A stretch of DNA of 64,000 nucleotides from Roseihalotalea indica (lineage in GTDB: Bacteria; Bacteroidota; Bacteroidia; Cytophagales; Cyclobacteriaceae). Each line of letters opens with the position of its first letter. Within the stretch, counting starts at the first letter, position 1. A program made the position numbers and the translations under genes. A model generated the notes under the pieces. That model worked only from the letters and a program-made list of their open reading frames with translations. It searched no databases and had not been told where the DNA came from. The stretch spans positions 806,001-870,000 of the forward strand of contig NZ_JAINFL010000002.1 in NCBI RefSeq assembly GCF_022458895.1, read 5' to 3'. Shown here one piece after another: positions 54,545-64,000 of this stretch.

Positions 54545-54694
54545 AGCGCATAAACATCCCAGCCAACTATGGCGTTCCGATTAGAGCAGTGTCTTCGAGA
54601 ATAAATTAAATTGTGGTTATGTGTCTTGGTGTTCAAGGAGGTAAAGAAACTTTCAATATTTGAATTCTGGCAAAATACCTGCTAATCTTGCAGC

Positions 54695-55267
54695 ATGGAA
54701 TGGAATTGGATCGAATTTTTTGCGGTAGTCTTCGGACTGGTGGCCGTATTCTTTAATACCCGGGAAAATGTGTGGGGCTGGCCCACCGGTATTGTCGGAG
54801 TAGTTTTAAGCGGGATTCTTTTTTTTCAGGTTCGGCTCTACGCTGATCTGGGGTTGCACGTTGTCTACTTTGTGCTGGGCTTTTACGGTTGGTATAAGTG
54901 GCTGTACGGAGGGAAGAACCAAACCGAACTACAGGTAAGCCAAACCGGTAATCCACTCATTGTCTGGTTAATTGTAGCGGGAATTGCCGGAACGGCGGGC
55001 ATCGGTTATTTTTTCGCGCATACTACCGATGCCGATCTTCCTTACTGGGACGCCTTTACTACTGCTTTTAGCCTGGTAGGGCAGTATATGCTGGCCAAAA
55101 AGAAAATAGAAAACTGGATTGTCTGGATCATCGTGGATGCCGTTGCTTCGGGTATTTACGTGGTGAAAGAATTGTATCTACTGGCGCTACTTTACTTTCT
55201 GTATCTGGGGCTGGCTACCTATGGTTATCTGAACTGGAAACGCTCCATGTCTTACGCTCATGGTTAA
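54695..55267 (+). CDS. pnuC: PnuC-type vitamin transporter
   Basis: 190 residues with about seven membrane helices. Family motifs are WGWPTGIVGVVLSGILFF, FYGWYKWLYGG and SLVGQYMLAKKKIENWIVWI. PnuC imports nicotinamide riboside by facilitated diffusion, trapping it by phosphorylation. In Bacteroidota, close relatives (PnuT) take up thiamine and are linked to TPP riboswitches. The gene overlaps the NadR-like kinase by 8 bp and lies just upstream of a TPP riboswitch and TonB receptor. Either vitamin is possible. Confidence 0.9.
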   Translation: MEWNWIEFFAVVFGLVAVFFNTRENVWGWPTGIVGVVLSGILFFQVRLYADLGLHVVYFVLGFYGWYKWLYGGKNQTELQVSQTGNPLIVWLIVAGIAGTAGIGYFFAHTTDADLPYWDAFTTAFSLVGQYMLAKKKIENWIVWIIVDAVASGIYVVKELYLLALLYFLYLGLATYGYLNWKRSMSYAHG

Positions 55268-55766
55268 AGTTGTAATCACCGGTCCCGAATCCAGTGGGAA
55301 AACAAAGCTGGCTGAGCTATTGGCCGAACACTATCAAGCGCCCTGGGTGCCCGAATATTCCCGCGATTATCTGCTGGAACTGGACCGTAAATACCAGGAA
55401 GAAGATTTGCTGACTATTGCCAACGGGCAGGTAGCCCGGGAAGATGCGTTTGCTCAAAAAAAGCCTGAGTTGCTAATATGCGACACTAGTATGGTGGTGC
55501 TGAAAGTGTGGAGCGAATACGTGTATCACCGTTGCCATCCCTGGATTTTGCAGCAGATTGAACTACGGCCAGTTGATCTTTACCTGTTGTGTTTTCCTGA
55601 TGTTCCTTGGGAGCCAGACCCGCTGCGAGAGAACCCACTAGATCGGGATGTGCTGTTCGATATGTATCAACAATCACTAACCGGAAAACCTACGGTGGTA
55701 ATTCGGGGTAATTACCCAAAACGGATAGCCCAGGCAAAGAATGCGATTGATCGGTTGCTTTCCTGA
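55260..55766 (+). CDS. NadR-like kinase (AAA_28)
   Basis: 168 residues. The P-loop is GPESSGKTKLAELLA near residue 8, followed by YSRDYLLEL, and later WEPDPLRENPLDRDVLF, the substrate-side segment of NadR kinase domains. The family phosphorylates nicotinamide riboside to NMN. It overlaps pnuC by 8 bp, so transport and kinase are coupled in the classic trapping arrangement. The NadR adenylyltransferase and repressor domains are not present. A thiamine-related substrate cannot be excluded because of the adjacent TPP riboswitch. Confidence 0.88.
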   Translation: MVKVVITGPESSGKTKLAELLAEHYQAPWVPEYSRDYLLELDRKYQEEDLLTIANGQVAREDAFAQKKPELLICDTSMVVLKVWSEYVYHRCHPWILQQIELRPVDLYLLCFPDVPWEPDPLRENPLDRDVLFDMYQQSLTGKPTVVIRGNYPKRIAQAKNAIDRLLS

Positions 55767-55825
55767 TTTTTCCCATATACATTTGAGCTTTCAAAAGCTA
55801 TTCGCCGTTTAGGCTCTAGCTGCAC

Positions 55826-55905
<80 letters not shown>

Positions 55906-55908
55906 TCG

Positions 55909-55925
55909 GAAGCGAAAACCGCTTC
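55909..55925 (+). promoter_or_regulatory. Hairpin between TPP riboswitch and receptor start
   Basis: GAAGCG (55909-55914) pairs with CGCTTC (55920-55925) over 6 bp with loop AAAAC; a T-rich tract begins 10 bp later. It may be the expression platform of the riboswitch, but it is not a standard terminator because the T-run is not adjacent. Confidence 0.5.
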
Positions 55926-55954
55926 TACTGTTTAACTTTTTTATCAAACGTACT

Positions 55955-58249
55955 ATGAAAACCCTAACCACGCTCCTGCTGGTAGGATGCCTGTTCCCCG
56001 TATCGGTATGGGCTCAAACCTCGGTATCCGGCACAGTGACCGATGCCTCCACTAATGAACCTTTAGTCGGTGCCAACATCCGGGTTGTGTCTACCCAGCA
56101 AGGCGCCACCACCGACACTCAAGGAAATTATCGCCTGGAACTCAGTCAGGATTCAGCCATGCTGCAAATTAGCTATGTGGGCTATCAATCACGAAATATC
56201 AAAATTAATGGTACAAGCCAAGCTATTCAGCGGTCCATACAGCTTTCCCCATCTTCTTCGCTGGAAGAAGTGATTATTGAGGCCATCAGGGCTGATCAGC
56301 AGGCACCGGTAACGCAGAAAACCATTGAACGAGAAGAAATAGAAGAATTGTACGTAGGTCAGGATGCTCTGTATGTACTGGAAGAAATCACTCCGTCTAT
56401 TCTTACCTATTCGGAGTCGGGTACGCAATTGACGAATTACGGGCAGATGCGGCTGCGGGGTATTGATCAGACCCGTATCAACATCACGCTGAACGGGGTG
56501 CCGCTAAATGATATGATCGATCAGGGAGTGTTTTTCTCTAACTTTTCTGATCTGGGTAATAGTGTTTCTTCCGTGCAGGTGCAACGAGGGGTGGGCACCA
56601 GTACCAATGGTACCGCTTCTTATGCCGGCTCAATCAGTTTTGAAGCAGTGAATCTTGACGATAGTGTAGCCAGCACCGAACTGCAACTTTCCGGCGGTTC
56701 TTTCCGGACAATACGAGCCAGCGGAGAGGTTAAAACTGGCAAATTAAGCAATAATACCGCTTTTTATAGTCGCTTTTCCCGGACTAAGTCGGAAGGATAC
56801 CGTAACCATTCCGGTACGGATTCCTACTCCTTTTTCTTCTCAGGAGGCTACTTTGGTGAAAAGGACTTGCTCAAATTAACTGCTTTTACCGGGCAGACTA
56901 AAAATGAGCTAGCCTACCTGCCGGTTGCGCTACCAGACATTCAGCAGAACCCAAAAACCAACTACGTATCAGATAACGATACCGATGACTTTGGGCAGGA
57001 ATTTATTCAGCTACAGTATACGCGTATTATCAATCCCAGTCTATCTTCGGTATCCTCGGTGTACTACGGCGGAGCGGGAGGTGATTTTCCGGCAGGTTTT
57101 ACCGATGAGAACGGTAACTTCAGCCAGGTAAATTATCCGTTGTTCAATGACCATTTTGGGTTTATGACCTATCTTAACCATACCTCCTACGATGGGCAGC
57201 TCAGCATCAATGGCGGGGTGCATGCGTATACGTTCCGACGCGAAAACATTGAGGCTATTATTCCTACCATCAACGAACCCTACTATTATGATAAATCCCG
57301 GAAAAATGAGCTGAGTGTGTTTGGTAAGGTGAGTTATGAATGGAACCAACTGATGCTGTTCGGTGATATTCAATTTCGTAGCGTTGGACTAAGCCTGACT
57401 CCCGACCAGGACTTCCTGGGTCAATCTGCCAGCGTCCCGGACCGAGACTGGACATTCATTAACCCAAAAGTTGGAGTAACGTATCGCTTTACCCCATTGA
57501 TGGATGCTTATGCCTCATTTGGCCGCAGTGGCCGAGAGCCTACGCGCTATGACATTCTGGGTTCTACTCAAATCAACACCTTCAATTTGCCCAGTGCTCA
57601 GGATGTAAATGCCGTGCAGCCCGAATATGTGAATGATCTGGAAGCTGGAGTGCGCATCCATCGGGGTAAATTAGCCGGGCAGGCCAATCTTTTCTATATG
57701 CAGTTTGAAAACGAGATTGCCCCCATTGGCGAATCTATTCCCGAAGGATTTGTGCAGTTACGAAAGAATGTGCCCAATAGCTACCGCCGTGGTATAGAAG
57801 TGGACTGGACGTATCAACCTACTGCGCAACTGTCATTTTCCGGCAATGCCACGTATATGCAGAGTAATATCGATGAATACGCTCCAGAAGGCTCTGATCA
57901 GGTTTTTCGCAATGTGGAACCGGTTATCAGCCCGGATTGGCTGGTGAATGGTTCATTGGCCTATCAGTTGATAGATTGGCTGGGAGCTTCGGTTAGTGGG
58001 CGTTACGTCAGCGAGTCTTACCTGGAACCTACTAATCAGCCGAATTTGATACTGCCTTCGTTTTTCCTGATGGATGCCCGGGTTACCGCCCGTTTCCGTC
58101 AGCATGAATTCAGTATTCAGGCGAACAACCTGTTTGATACGGAGTACTATAGCTATGGCGAGCCGGTGATGTACGGCGACGAAACTGTTCCTGGCTACTT
58201 TGTGCAGCCGCCTCGTCACTTTTACGCCATCTTACGGCTTCGCTTCTAA
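55955..58249 (+). CDS. TonB-dependent receptor, probably for thiamine or a precursor
   Basis: 764 residues with signal peptide (MKTLTTLLLVGCLFPVSVWAQ), carboxypeptidase-regulatory-like domain (about 24-110), plug (about 120-235, RLRGIDQTRINITLNGVPLN) and barrel. It starts 50 bp after the TPP riboswitch, which argues for a thiamine-related substrate; comparable riboswitch-linked receptors in Bacteroidota are known as Omr1. Two THI5-like proteins follow on the same strand at 27 and 45 bp spacing. The final residues (YAILRLRF) form a typical C-terminal strand. Confidence 0.92.
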   Translation: MKTLTTLLLVGCLFPVSVWAQTSVSGTVTDASTNEPLVGANIRVVSTQQGATTDTQGNYRLELSQDSAMLQISYVGYQSRNIKINGTSQAIQRSIQLSPSSSLEEVIIEAIRADQQAPVTQKTIEREEIEELYVGQDALYVLEEITPSILTYSESGTQLTNYGQMRLRGIDQTRINITLNGVPLNDMIDQGVFFSNFSDLGNSVSSVQVQRGVGTSTNGTASYAGSISFEAVNLDDSVASTELQLSGGSFRTIRASGEVKTGKLSNNTAFYSRFSRTKSEGYRNHSGTDSYSFFFSGGYFGEKDLLKLTAFTGQTKNELAYLPVALPDIQQNPKTNYVSDNDTDDFGQEFIQLQYTRIINPSLSSVSSVYYGGAGGDFPAGFTDENGNFSQVNYPLFNDHFGFMTYLNHTSYDGQLSINGGVHAYTFRRENIEAIIPTINEPYYYDKSRKNELSVFGKVSYEWNQLMLFGDIQFRSVGLSLTPDQDFLGQSASVPDRDWTFINPKVGVTYRFTPLMDAYASFGRSGREPTRYDILGSTQINTFNLPSAQDVNAVQPEYVNDLEAGVRIHRGKLAGQANLFYMQFENEIAPIGESIPEGFVQLRKNVPNSYRRGIEVDWTYQPTAQLSFSGNATYMQSNIDEYAPEGSDQVFRNVEPVISPDWLVNGSLAYQLIDWLGASVSGRYVSESYLEPTNQPNLILPSFFLMDARVTARFRQHEFSIQANNLFDTEYYSYGEPVMYGDETVPGYFVQPPRHFYAILRLRF

Positions 58250-58276
58250 TTTTTTCATCTTATAACCTATCAACCT

Positions 58277-59221
58277 ATGAAATTGAAAGTAGCTTTAGAT
58301 TGGACCCCCAACGTTATCCATGCCGGATTGTACGTTGCTCAGATTGAAAATTACTGGAAAGATAGCGGTCTGGAGGTGGAATACATCTCCGTTGAAATTG
58401 ATAATTACCAGAAGAAAACCACCCAGCGGCTTGCCGAAGGAGAAGTGCATGTTGCCTTAGGACCTTCGGAACATCTGCTGGATTATCGTCTATTAAAGGA
58501 AAACACTGCTTCGCTCAAAGCGATTGCCACCGTTATGCAGTACGAAACCAGTGCCTTTGTAACCCTACCCGATAGTGGAATCACCCACCCCGCGCAACTG
58601 GACGGGAAAACCTACGGCGGATATCGCACCCAGCTGGAACGAGAACTGCTGACCAGCCTGATTCAGCAAGATGGTGGAAAAGGAGATATTTCATTAGTCA
58701 CGCCACCACGCCTGGATGTTTTTGATGCCTTTTTGCAGAAACAATTTGAAGTATGTTGGGTATTTATGCCCTGGGAGGGAGTAATCGCCGAACAGCAAGG
58801 TCATGAGCTTAATGCGTTTCATCTGCACGATTATCAGATTCCCTACGGTTACTCTCCCATACTGATGGCTCAGGAAGAAGTGCTGAAAAAGGAAAAAGAA
58901 GCTTTCCAGGCTTTTTTAGCAGCTGCAAGTAAAGGGTATCAGCAAGCTGCCGAGCGACCTGAAGCAACGGCCAAACTGTTGGTAGACCATGTGGATCATC
59001 CTAACTTTCAAGACCTTGCTTTCATTACCCGTGCCATGCAGGTCATTGCTCCTTCGTTTTTAAATGAACAAAAGCATTGGGGAATGATGCAAGCCGAACG
59101 TTGGGATGCCTATGTTCAATGGCTAGGCAAGCACCATCTACTTAAACGTCACAATAATACTCATTTACAGGCTGAACAGTTAGATGTAACACCCCTTTTT
59201 ACAAACGAGCTATTAGAGTGA
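58277..59221 (+). CDS. THI5/NMT1-like protein without signal peptide (first of pair)
   Basis: 314 residues. The fold is the periplasmic-binding-protein type of the NMT1/THI5 family: VALDWTPNVIHAGLYVAQ at the start (binding-site W-T-P-N), LGPSEHLLD in the middle, PWEG and YQIPYGYSP later. Fungal THI5 makes HMP-P from PLP and histidine; bacterial ThiY relatives bind the pyrimidine precursor FAMP. There is no signal peptide or lipobox, and no ABC permease or ATPase nearby, so a classic ABC role is unlikely. The Cys-rich CCCFC motif of the fungal enzyme is absent. A His at the position of the fungal catalytic His66 may be present (SEHLL). The role is open: pyrimidine binding, salvage, or synthesis. 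Confidence 0.82.
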   Translation: MKLKVALDWTPNVIHAGLYVAQIENYWKDSGLEVEYISVEIDNYQKKTTQRLAEGEVHVALGPSEHLLDYRLLKENTASLKAIATVMQYETSAFVTLPDSGITHPAQLDGKTYGGYRTQLERELLTSLIQQDGGKGDISLVTPPRLDVFDAFLQKQFEVCWVFMPWEGVIAEQQGHELNAFHLHDYQIPYGYSPILMAQEEVLKKEKEAFQAFLAAASKGYQQAAERPEATAKLLVDHVDHPNFQDLAFITRAMQVIAPSFLNEQKHWGMMQAERWDAYVQWLGKHHLLKRHNNTHLQAEQLDVTPLFTNELLE

Positions 59222-59265
59222 TCCTAACATTACCTGCCACTGGTGGTTGTTAGTCTAAAAGTCCT

Positions 59266-60210
59266 ATGAAAATATCCATAGCGTTAGACTGGTCGCCTAA
59301 TACACTGCACGCCGGTTATTTTGTAGCCGAAGCAAAAGAGTATTATAAAGATGAGCATCTGGATGTTACGTTTGTTAATCCGGAAGACGATAATTACACT
59401 ACCACTCCTGCTAAGAAACTGGCCAATAAGCAGGTACATTTGGCCGTGGCTCCTTCGGAAAGCGTCATCAGCTTTAATACGCTGAAACAATCGATTCCCT
59501 TGGTTGCTGTTGCGGCTGTTTTGCAGAAAGATGCCAGTGCCATTATCGTTCGGGAGGATAGTGGTATTGAGCGGCCGGCTCAACTGGATGGTAAAACTTT
59601 TGCTTCTTATCATGCCCGCTTCGAGGACGATATTGTTCGTCATCTAATAAAAAGTGATGGTGGACAGGGAGACCTTCAAGTGGTTAACCCTGAAAAACTG
59701 GAAATGTGGCATGCTGTGGCTGATCAGGTTGCTGATGCTACCTGGGTGTTTATGCCCTGGGAGGGGCCTAAGGCAAAGCACGAGCGCAATCTGTTGTTCC
59801 GGGCTTTTCGCTTTGAAGAGTACGATATTCCCTATGGCTATTCTCCCTTACTGATTACCCATGCTGATTTTGTTACAGAAAAGGCAGAAACTCTTCAGGC
59901 ATTTATAAAAGCTACAGAAAAAGGGTGGCGTTACGTAGTCGATCATCCAGAACAGGCAGCCGAATTATTGCATAAACATATAAGTCATGTTGATTTTCAG
60001 AATTTAAAAATGCTGGAAGAATCACTTCGGTTACTCTCCCCTTTCATTTTATCAGATCGCGGCCGCTGGGGCTTTATGGATGGCACTCGCTGGCTGGATT
60101 TTGTAGAGTGGATGGTGAACACGGAAGTTCTGAAAGATGTAGATGGCGTACCTATGAACTTAGGGCAGATTGATACGTCTATGTTCTATACCAATGATTT
60201 CTTTAAGTAG
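59266..60210 (+). CDS. THI5/NMT1-like protein without signal peptide (second of pair)
   Basis: 314 residues, the same length as the preceding paralog and collinear with it. Shared motifs are IALDWSPNTLHAGYFVAE, PWEG and YDIPYGYSP. The His of SEHLL in the first copy is Ser here (SESVI), so the two may bind different ligands or only one may be catalytic. Like the first, it starts directly with the first beta strand and has no export signal. It is the last gene of the TPP riboswitch-controlled unit (45 bp gap); the next gene begins 110 bp later. Confidence 0.82.
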   Translation: MKISIALDWSPNTLHAGYFVAEAKEYYKDEHLDVTFVNPEDDNYTTTPAKKLANKQVHLAVAPSESVISFNTLKQSIPLVAVAAVLQKDASAIIVREDSGIERPAQLDGKTFASYHARFEDDIVRHLIKSDGGQGDLQVVNPEKLEMWHAVADQVADATWVFMPWEGPKAKHERNLLFRAFRFEEYDIPYGYSPLLITHADFVTEKAETLQAFIKATEKGWRYVVDHPEQAAELLHKHISHVDFQNLKMLEESLRLLSPFILSDRGRWGFMDGTRWLDFVEWMVNTEVLKDVDGVPMNLGQIDTSMFYTNDFFK

Positions 60211-60320
60211 TCTCTGGAGAAAAAAAGCATAATCTTAACCTAAACCTTTCATTTACAGGTAGCTAGGTTGTATTTGTGATCGCTTTGTTAGATTTTTGAC
60301 ATAAGCGATCAATCGGGAAT

Positions 60321-62081
60321 ATGCGCATATTTTTATTAGGGGTAGCTTACTGGCTTATTTTAGGAAGTGGGGTGACCTATGCGCAATGGCAGGTGCAGGT
60401 TAATATAACTGACGAGGAGAAGAAAATCGCAGAGCCTTACTTTCCATCAACGCAGCATGAAACCCTAGCTTCTGCTCAAACGGCAGTGGCAGAAATGATT
60501 ACGTCATTACAGCAATCAGGGTACTTTCAAGCGTATGCTACACCGTTGCCTCCACAGGATAGCTTACTCTATGCAGTAGAATTATCCGTAGGCAATCCGT
60601 TTCATTGGGCTTATCTCAAACCGGGAAATTTAGATGCTGCTTTGCAGGCACAATCAGGCTATCGAGAGCAGCTATTCCTTCAGCAACCTTTCCACTATGC
60701 TGATTTTCAGCAAATGGTTGAGAATTGCCTTGATTATTCTGAAGAACATGGGTTTCCTTTTGCTTCTGTCCGTTTAAAAGATATTGATGTAGAAGATCAA
60801 GCAATCACAGCTACGCTGGATTATCAATCAGGTCCTCTAATCCGCTTTGGTGAATTAAATATAATAGGAGCTGATAATATAAAACCTGAGTTTCTGGAAG
60901 CTTATCTGGGAGTGCGCACAGGAACTGTGTATAGTGAAAAGAAAGTAGCTCAAATTACCTCACGTCTTCAGTTGCTACCTTTTCTTACGCTAGATGGCCC
61001 GGTAGAAACTCGCTTTCAGAATGAGGTGGCTGACCTTTATCTGCCACTCACAGTTCAGCCTTCTAACCAAATTGATGGAGTACTGTCAGTTTTGCCAGAT
61101 GTCGGACGCGATGATAGAAAATTACTGTTAACCGGTGAGCTAAATATTTTACTACGTAACCTGGCAAAATCAGGAAAAACCTTTTTTTTGCATTGGCAGC
61201 GTCTACAGGTAGCTTCTCAACAGTTGTCTATATCCTACGATCATCCTAATTTGCTACGTTCTCCTTTTGGGTTTGGCTTTAACTTTAATCTGCTTAAAGA
61301 AGATATCCTGTTCCTAAACCGCAAAGCAAACCTGTCAGCATCGTATTTGACAGGCAAAAATCATCGCATTACACTGTTTGGAGACTGGAGAGCCAGTCGG
61401 CTTACTGGCGAGCGGGCTACTATGGTAGGAAACGGATCTTCTGATTTTGCCGATGTATCAGTGCACGGTGGAGGCCTCCAGTACGACTGGACTCAGGTAG
61501 ATCAGTTGTTGTTTCCTCGCCGAGGTTATGCCTTTACTTTAATGGGGCGAAGTGGGAGAAAAACTGTATCGTTTTGGAAGAGAGAGGGTACTCAAAATGA
61601 TCAACTTATCTATCAAACGCAGGTAAGTCCTCAATGGGCAAGTGAGTTTTCTTTTACTCAATATTACATGTTCGGGTCAAACCTGGGGATATCTCATCAG
61701 ATACAGGGGGCCGCACTACTAGACAACTCTCTTTTTCTTAATGAATTGTACCGTTTAGGTGGGTTAAAAAGCCTACGCGGGTTTGCAGATAATTGGTTTT
61801 ATGCATCTCAGTACGCATTGTCTAAATTAGAGCTAAGATGGCTTCTTGAGCCTGAAATCGCAATCCCTTCTTACCTTTTTGCGTTTTACGATCAAGCTTG
61901 GATGCGCCAGCAATATCATAACAAAAGTAATAGAGATTATCCAACTGGCATTGGTGCCGGCGTTAGTATAAGTACCCGGGCTGGGTTATTCAGTTTAGCC
62001 TATGCTCTGGGAAAATCTAAAAATCAGGCGATGAGCTTAAGCACTTCTAAGGTACATTTTGGCTATATTAGTCGTTTCTGA
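60321..62081 (+). CDS. Omp85-family protein with POTRA-like domain
   Basis: 586 residues with signal peptide (MRIFLLGVAYWLILGSGVTYAQ). Residues about 25-245 contain one or two POTRA-like domains (IRFGELNIIGADNIKPEFLE, then YLGVRTGTVYSEKKVAQITS). The rest is a Bac_surface_Ag/BamA-type barrel with LGGLKSLRGFADNWF as the (V/I)RGF motif and a final aromatic residue. The size is nearer to TamA than BamA (which has five POTRA domains). Its cargo is unknown. DUF4271 and hemD follow on the same strand. Confidence 0.85.
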   Translation: MRIFLLGVAYWLILGSGVTYAQWQVQVNITDEEKKIAEPYFPSTQHETLASAQTAVAEMITSLQQSGYFQAYATPLPPQDSLLYAVELSVGNPFHWAYLKPGNLDAALQAQSGYREQLFLQQPFHYADFQQMVENCLDYSEEHGFPFASVRLKDIDVEDQAITATLDYQSGPLIRFGELNIIGADNIKPEFLEAYLGVRTGTVYSEKKVAQITSRLQLLPFLTLDGPVETRFQNEVADLYLPLTVQPSNQIDGVLSVLPDVGRDDRKLLLTGELNILLRNLAKSGKTFFLHWQRLQVASQQLSISYDHPNLLRSPFGFGFNFNLLKEDILFLNRKANLSASYLTGKNHRITLFGDWRASRLTGERATMVGNGSSDFADVSVHGGGLQYDWTQVDQLLFPRRGYAFTLMGRSGRKTVSFWKREGTQNDQLIYQTQVSPQWASEFSFTQYYMFGSNLGISHQIQGAALLDNSLFLNELYRLGGLKSLRGFADNWFYASQYALSKLELRWLLEPEIAIPSYLFAFYDQAWMRQQYHNKSNRDYPTGIGAGVSISTRAGLFSLAYALGKSKNQAMSLSTSKVHFGYISRF

Positions 62082-62161
62082 TAACACCCGTTTTTAAAAC
62101 TTACGCCGTATATTGCGGCCATTAATGATAACGGTATGATTCGTGTATAAACGCGGTTAGA

Positions 62162-63310
62162 ATGAACAGGCAATATCAACTATTAATAGCTTTTTTACTT
62201 ATATGGAGCTTTCAGGCTTCTGGACAAAATCAGGGGACTGATATATCTGCGGATGATTATTCCGTAATAAAAGATTTGCGTCAAGAGTGGTTGACAGTAG
62301 ATAAAGACAACCGCTACGTTCCCTACGTCTCAGATCAACAGAAAAAAGGCCCTGTTATTGGTGTACAATTAGATTTGGCTCGCTATAGCGGTAATAAACT
62401 TCGCTATTGCGTTCCTAAAAACAGTGCGTTGCTTATTAATCAACAACTTGTTAAAAACTTCGACCGTTCCACCTGTCTTTTTCTGGATATCGACAGCCTA
62501 CGTGAGCAATATCAGGAAAAAATACTGATTACTATATTCCAGCCTGAAAAGGATTTTGACAGAGTGAGTTTAGAAATAGTTAGTTTTGGAAAACATCTGG
62601 CTGAGAAAAATCCAGTTTTAGCTAGAGCCAAAACTGCTAAGATGGATTTTTTTGTACTTGGACTAGTTATTCTCCTGGTATTTTATGCTACGCTAAGAAA
62701 TCAGTATACTAAAAATTTTAGAGTAATTTATAATATTCCGCGTATTTTATCATCCAAGGTGCGAGAGGATGATGTGCGGATCAAACTGCTTAATGAAGCA
62801 CACATTGCTTTCTTAATTCAACATTGCCTCCTTATCGCATTTTTGCTAATCATCATGGTACCACCTACGATAGATTTGCCCTTTGTGATACCCTATATTT
62901 CATTTCCGCTTCAAACGTTTTCCAAGTATATGCTTTTGTGGGGTGAAGTAGCACTTATAGTATTCGTTACTATTTGGGTAAAGTATATACTGTTAATGTT
63001 GCTAGGCTCTCTGTTTAAATTAAGAGGTTTAAAGTATCTTCATATGTTCGATTTTATGCGGATGTCACTAGTATTCTGGGCAGGAGTATTTATAGTAATA
63101 ATGTGCTTTTTTCCTAACGCTGCTATAAATGAAGATACATATATAGAAGGCCTTATCTATGGTTTCTTGCTGTTCGCTCTTCTTCGTATTGCAGTGCTGT
63201 ATTTTCGTCTTTCAAAAAATGCTTCATTTAGAAATGTATATTTATTTTCATACATTTGCGTTGCAGAAATCATTCCGCTACTAGCAGGACTAGAATTACT
63301 TATTGGCTAA
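62162..63310 (+). CDS. DUF4271 membrane protein
   Basis: 382 residues with signal peptide (MNRQYQLLIAFLLIWSFQASGQ), a periplasmic domain to about residue 155, and about six membrane helices in the second half (VLGLVILLVFYATL, LLIAFLLIIMVPPTI, VALIVFVTIWVKYILLMLLG and others). This is the DUF4271 family, restricted to Bacteroidota and almost always next to hemD, as here (165 bp). The function is unknown; the position hints at heme biosynthesis or envelope function. Confidence 0.88.
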   Translation: MNRQYQLLIAFLLIWSFQASGQNQGTDISADDYSVIKDLRQEWLTVDKDNRYVPYVSDQQKKGPVIGVQLDLARYSGNKLRYCVPKNSALLINQQLVKNFDRSTCLFLDIDSLREQYQEKILITIFQPEKDFDRVSLEIVSFGKHLAEKNPVLARAKTAKMDFFVLGLVILLVFYATLRNQYTKNFRVIYNIPRILSSKVREDDVRIKLLNEAHIAFLIQHCLLIAFLLIIMVPPTIDLPFVIPYISFPLQTFSKYMLLWGEVALIVFVTIWVKYILLMLLGSLFKLRGLKYLHMFDFMRMSLVFWAGVFIVIMCFFPNAAINEDTYIEGLIYGFLLFALLRIAVLYFRLSKNASFRNVYLFSYICVAEIIPLLAGLELLIG

Positions 63311-63475
63311 GTATTTATTCCTTAAAAAATTAGAATTTAATTGGGTTTTTATGTGTTTCCAAAATTGGAAGTCTTATTCCCTATGGTTTCTAATTAAGTA
63401 GAGTTAAGCAAAAATACATTACCAATTTCATCATTTACCAATAAATATCAATAAGAGGAATACGCATGAGTGATA

Positions 63476-64000
63476 GCAAGATTAACAAAGACCGCCTTTT
63501 CCCTGTAACCAGCATCCTCGTATCCCAGCCTGAACCACAAAATGGTAAATCGCCATATTTCGACTTAGCAGATAAGTATGGTATTAAGGTTGACTTTCGT
63601 CCGTTTATAGAAGTTAAACCCGTAAATGTAAAAGACTTCCGTAAACAAAAAATTGAAATCTTAGACCACACCGCCATCATTTTTACAAGTCGTAATGCGG
63701 TAGATCATTTTTTCAAAATCTGTGGTGAGTTGAGAATAGAGATGCCTTCAGATATGAAGTATTTTTGTATTTCTGAGCAGACTGCTAACTATCTTCAGAA
63801 ATATATCGTCATCCGAAAGCGCAAAATCTTTACAGGTTTCCGGACAGCACAAGATTTGCTCGAGATACTGAAAAAGCATAAAGATGAAAAGTATCTGTTT
63901 CCATGCTCTAGCATCCGCAAAAATGATATCCCCGACTTTTTAGAAACCAATGGGTATAAATATACAGAAGCGGTTATGTATGAAACTGTTGCTGCTGATT
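63476..64000 (+). CDS. hemD: Uroporphyrinogen-III synthase, N-terminal part (cut by window end)
   Basis: The ATG at 63476 opens 175 codons to the window edge with no stop. The translation has the HemD pattern: PVTSILVSQPEP, then a Rossmann-like domain with DHTAIIFTSRNAVDHFF, KYFCISEQTANYL and YLFPCSSIRKNDIPDFL. HemD cyclises hydroxymethylbilane to uroporphyrinogen III. The gene after DUF4271 is hemD in many Bacteroidota, which supports the call. Confidence 0.9.

Noticed and set aside
58277..60210. Iron-dependent suicide HMP-P synthase of the fungal THI5 type
   Set aside because: The Cys-rich CCCFC motif and the PLP-binding Lys of the fungal enzyme are not seen in either protein, so the same chemistry cannot be claimed.

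Overview
The window looks like chromosomal DNA of a free-living member of the Bacteroidota, most likely order Cytophagales. The support is the family content: TonB-dependent receptors with an N-terminal carboxypeptidase-regulatory-like domain, OmpA proteins carrying PD40 propeller repeats, LytTR regulators, DUF4271 next to hemD, and start codons that mostly lack a Shine-Dalgarno sequence. I see no rRNA, tRNA, CRISPR array, phage or insertion sequence. Two genes are cut by the window ends: a sensor-kinase-like gene at the left and hemD at the right.

Layout. 1-6110 is a signalling block: two coiled-coil proteins, a eukaryote-like small GTPase, a hybrid histidine kinase and a LytTR response regulator, partly joined by ATGA overlaps. 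6097-18111 is mainly housekeeping and membrane genes: Ppx/GppA, MTHFR, RDD protein, two large exported amidohydrolase-like proteins, TspO, an Omp85-type barrel and a purine permease. 18300-25931 holds an OmpA/PD40 protein, an ECF sigma factor operon with a HEAT-repeat anti-sigma-like protein and two DUF4097 proteins, a class D beta-lactamase lipoprotein and an HD hydrolase. 26028-38195 holds a propeller lipoprotein, GNAT, a TonB receptor with a structured leader, an Rrf2 regulator, an aldo/keto reductase, a serine hydrolase and a second TonB receptor cassette resembling ZnuD. 38196-39372 has no gene and contains a degenerate 42-bp periodic array. 39373-54544 contains helical and PRC-barrel proteins, a TIGR01777 epimerase, a LOG protein, a lytic transglycosylase, UvrA, outer-membrane proteins, a type II NADH dehydrogenase and HemW.

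54695-60210 is the most distinctive part. A PnuC transporter and a NadR-like kinase are followed by a clear TPP riboswitch, a TonB receptor and two tandem THI5/NMT1-like proteins without signal peptides. This looks like a thiamine or thiamine-precursor uptake and salvage locus. The last part holds another Omp85-type protein, DUF4271 and hemD.

The best candidates for undescribed biology are the riboswitch-controlled THI5-like pair, the 42-bp array, the structured leader upstream of the first TonB receptor, the long hairpin over the tspO start codon, and the GTPase/kinase/LytTR module.
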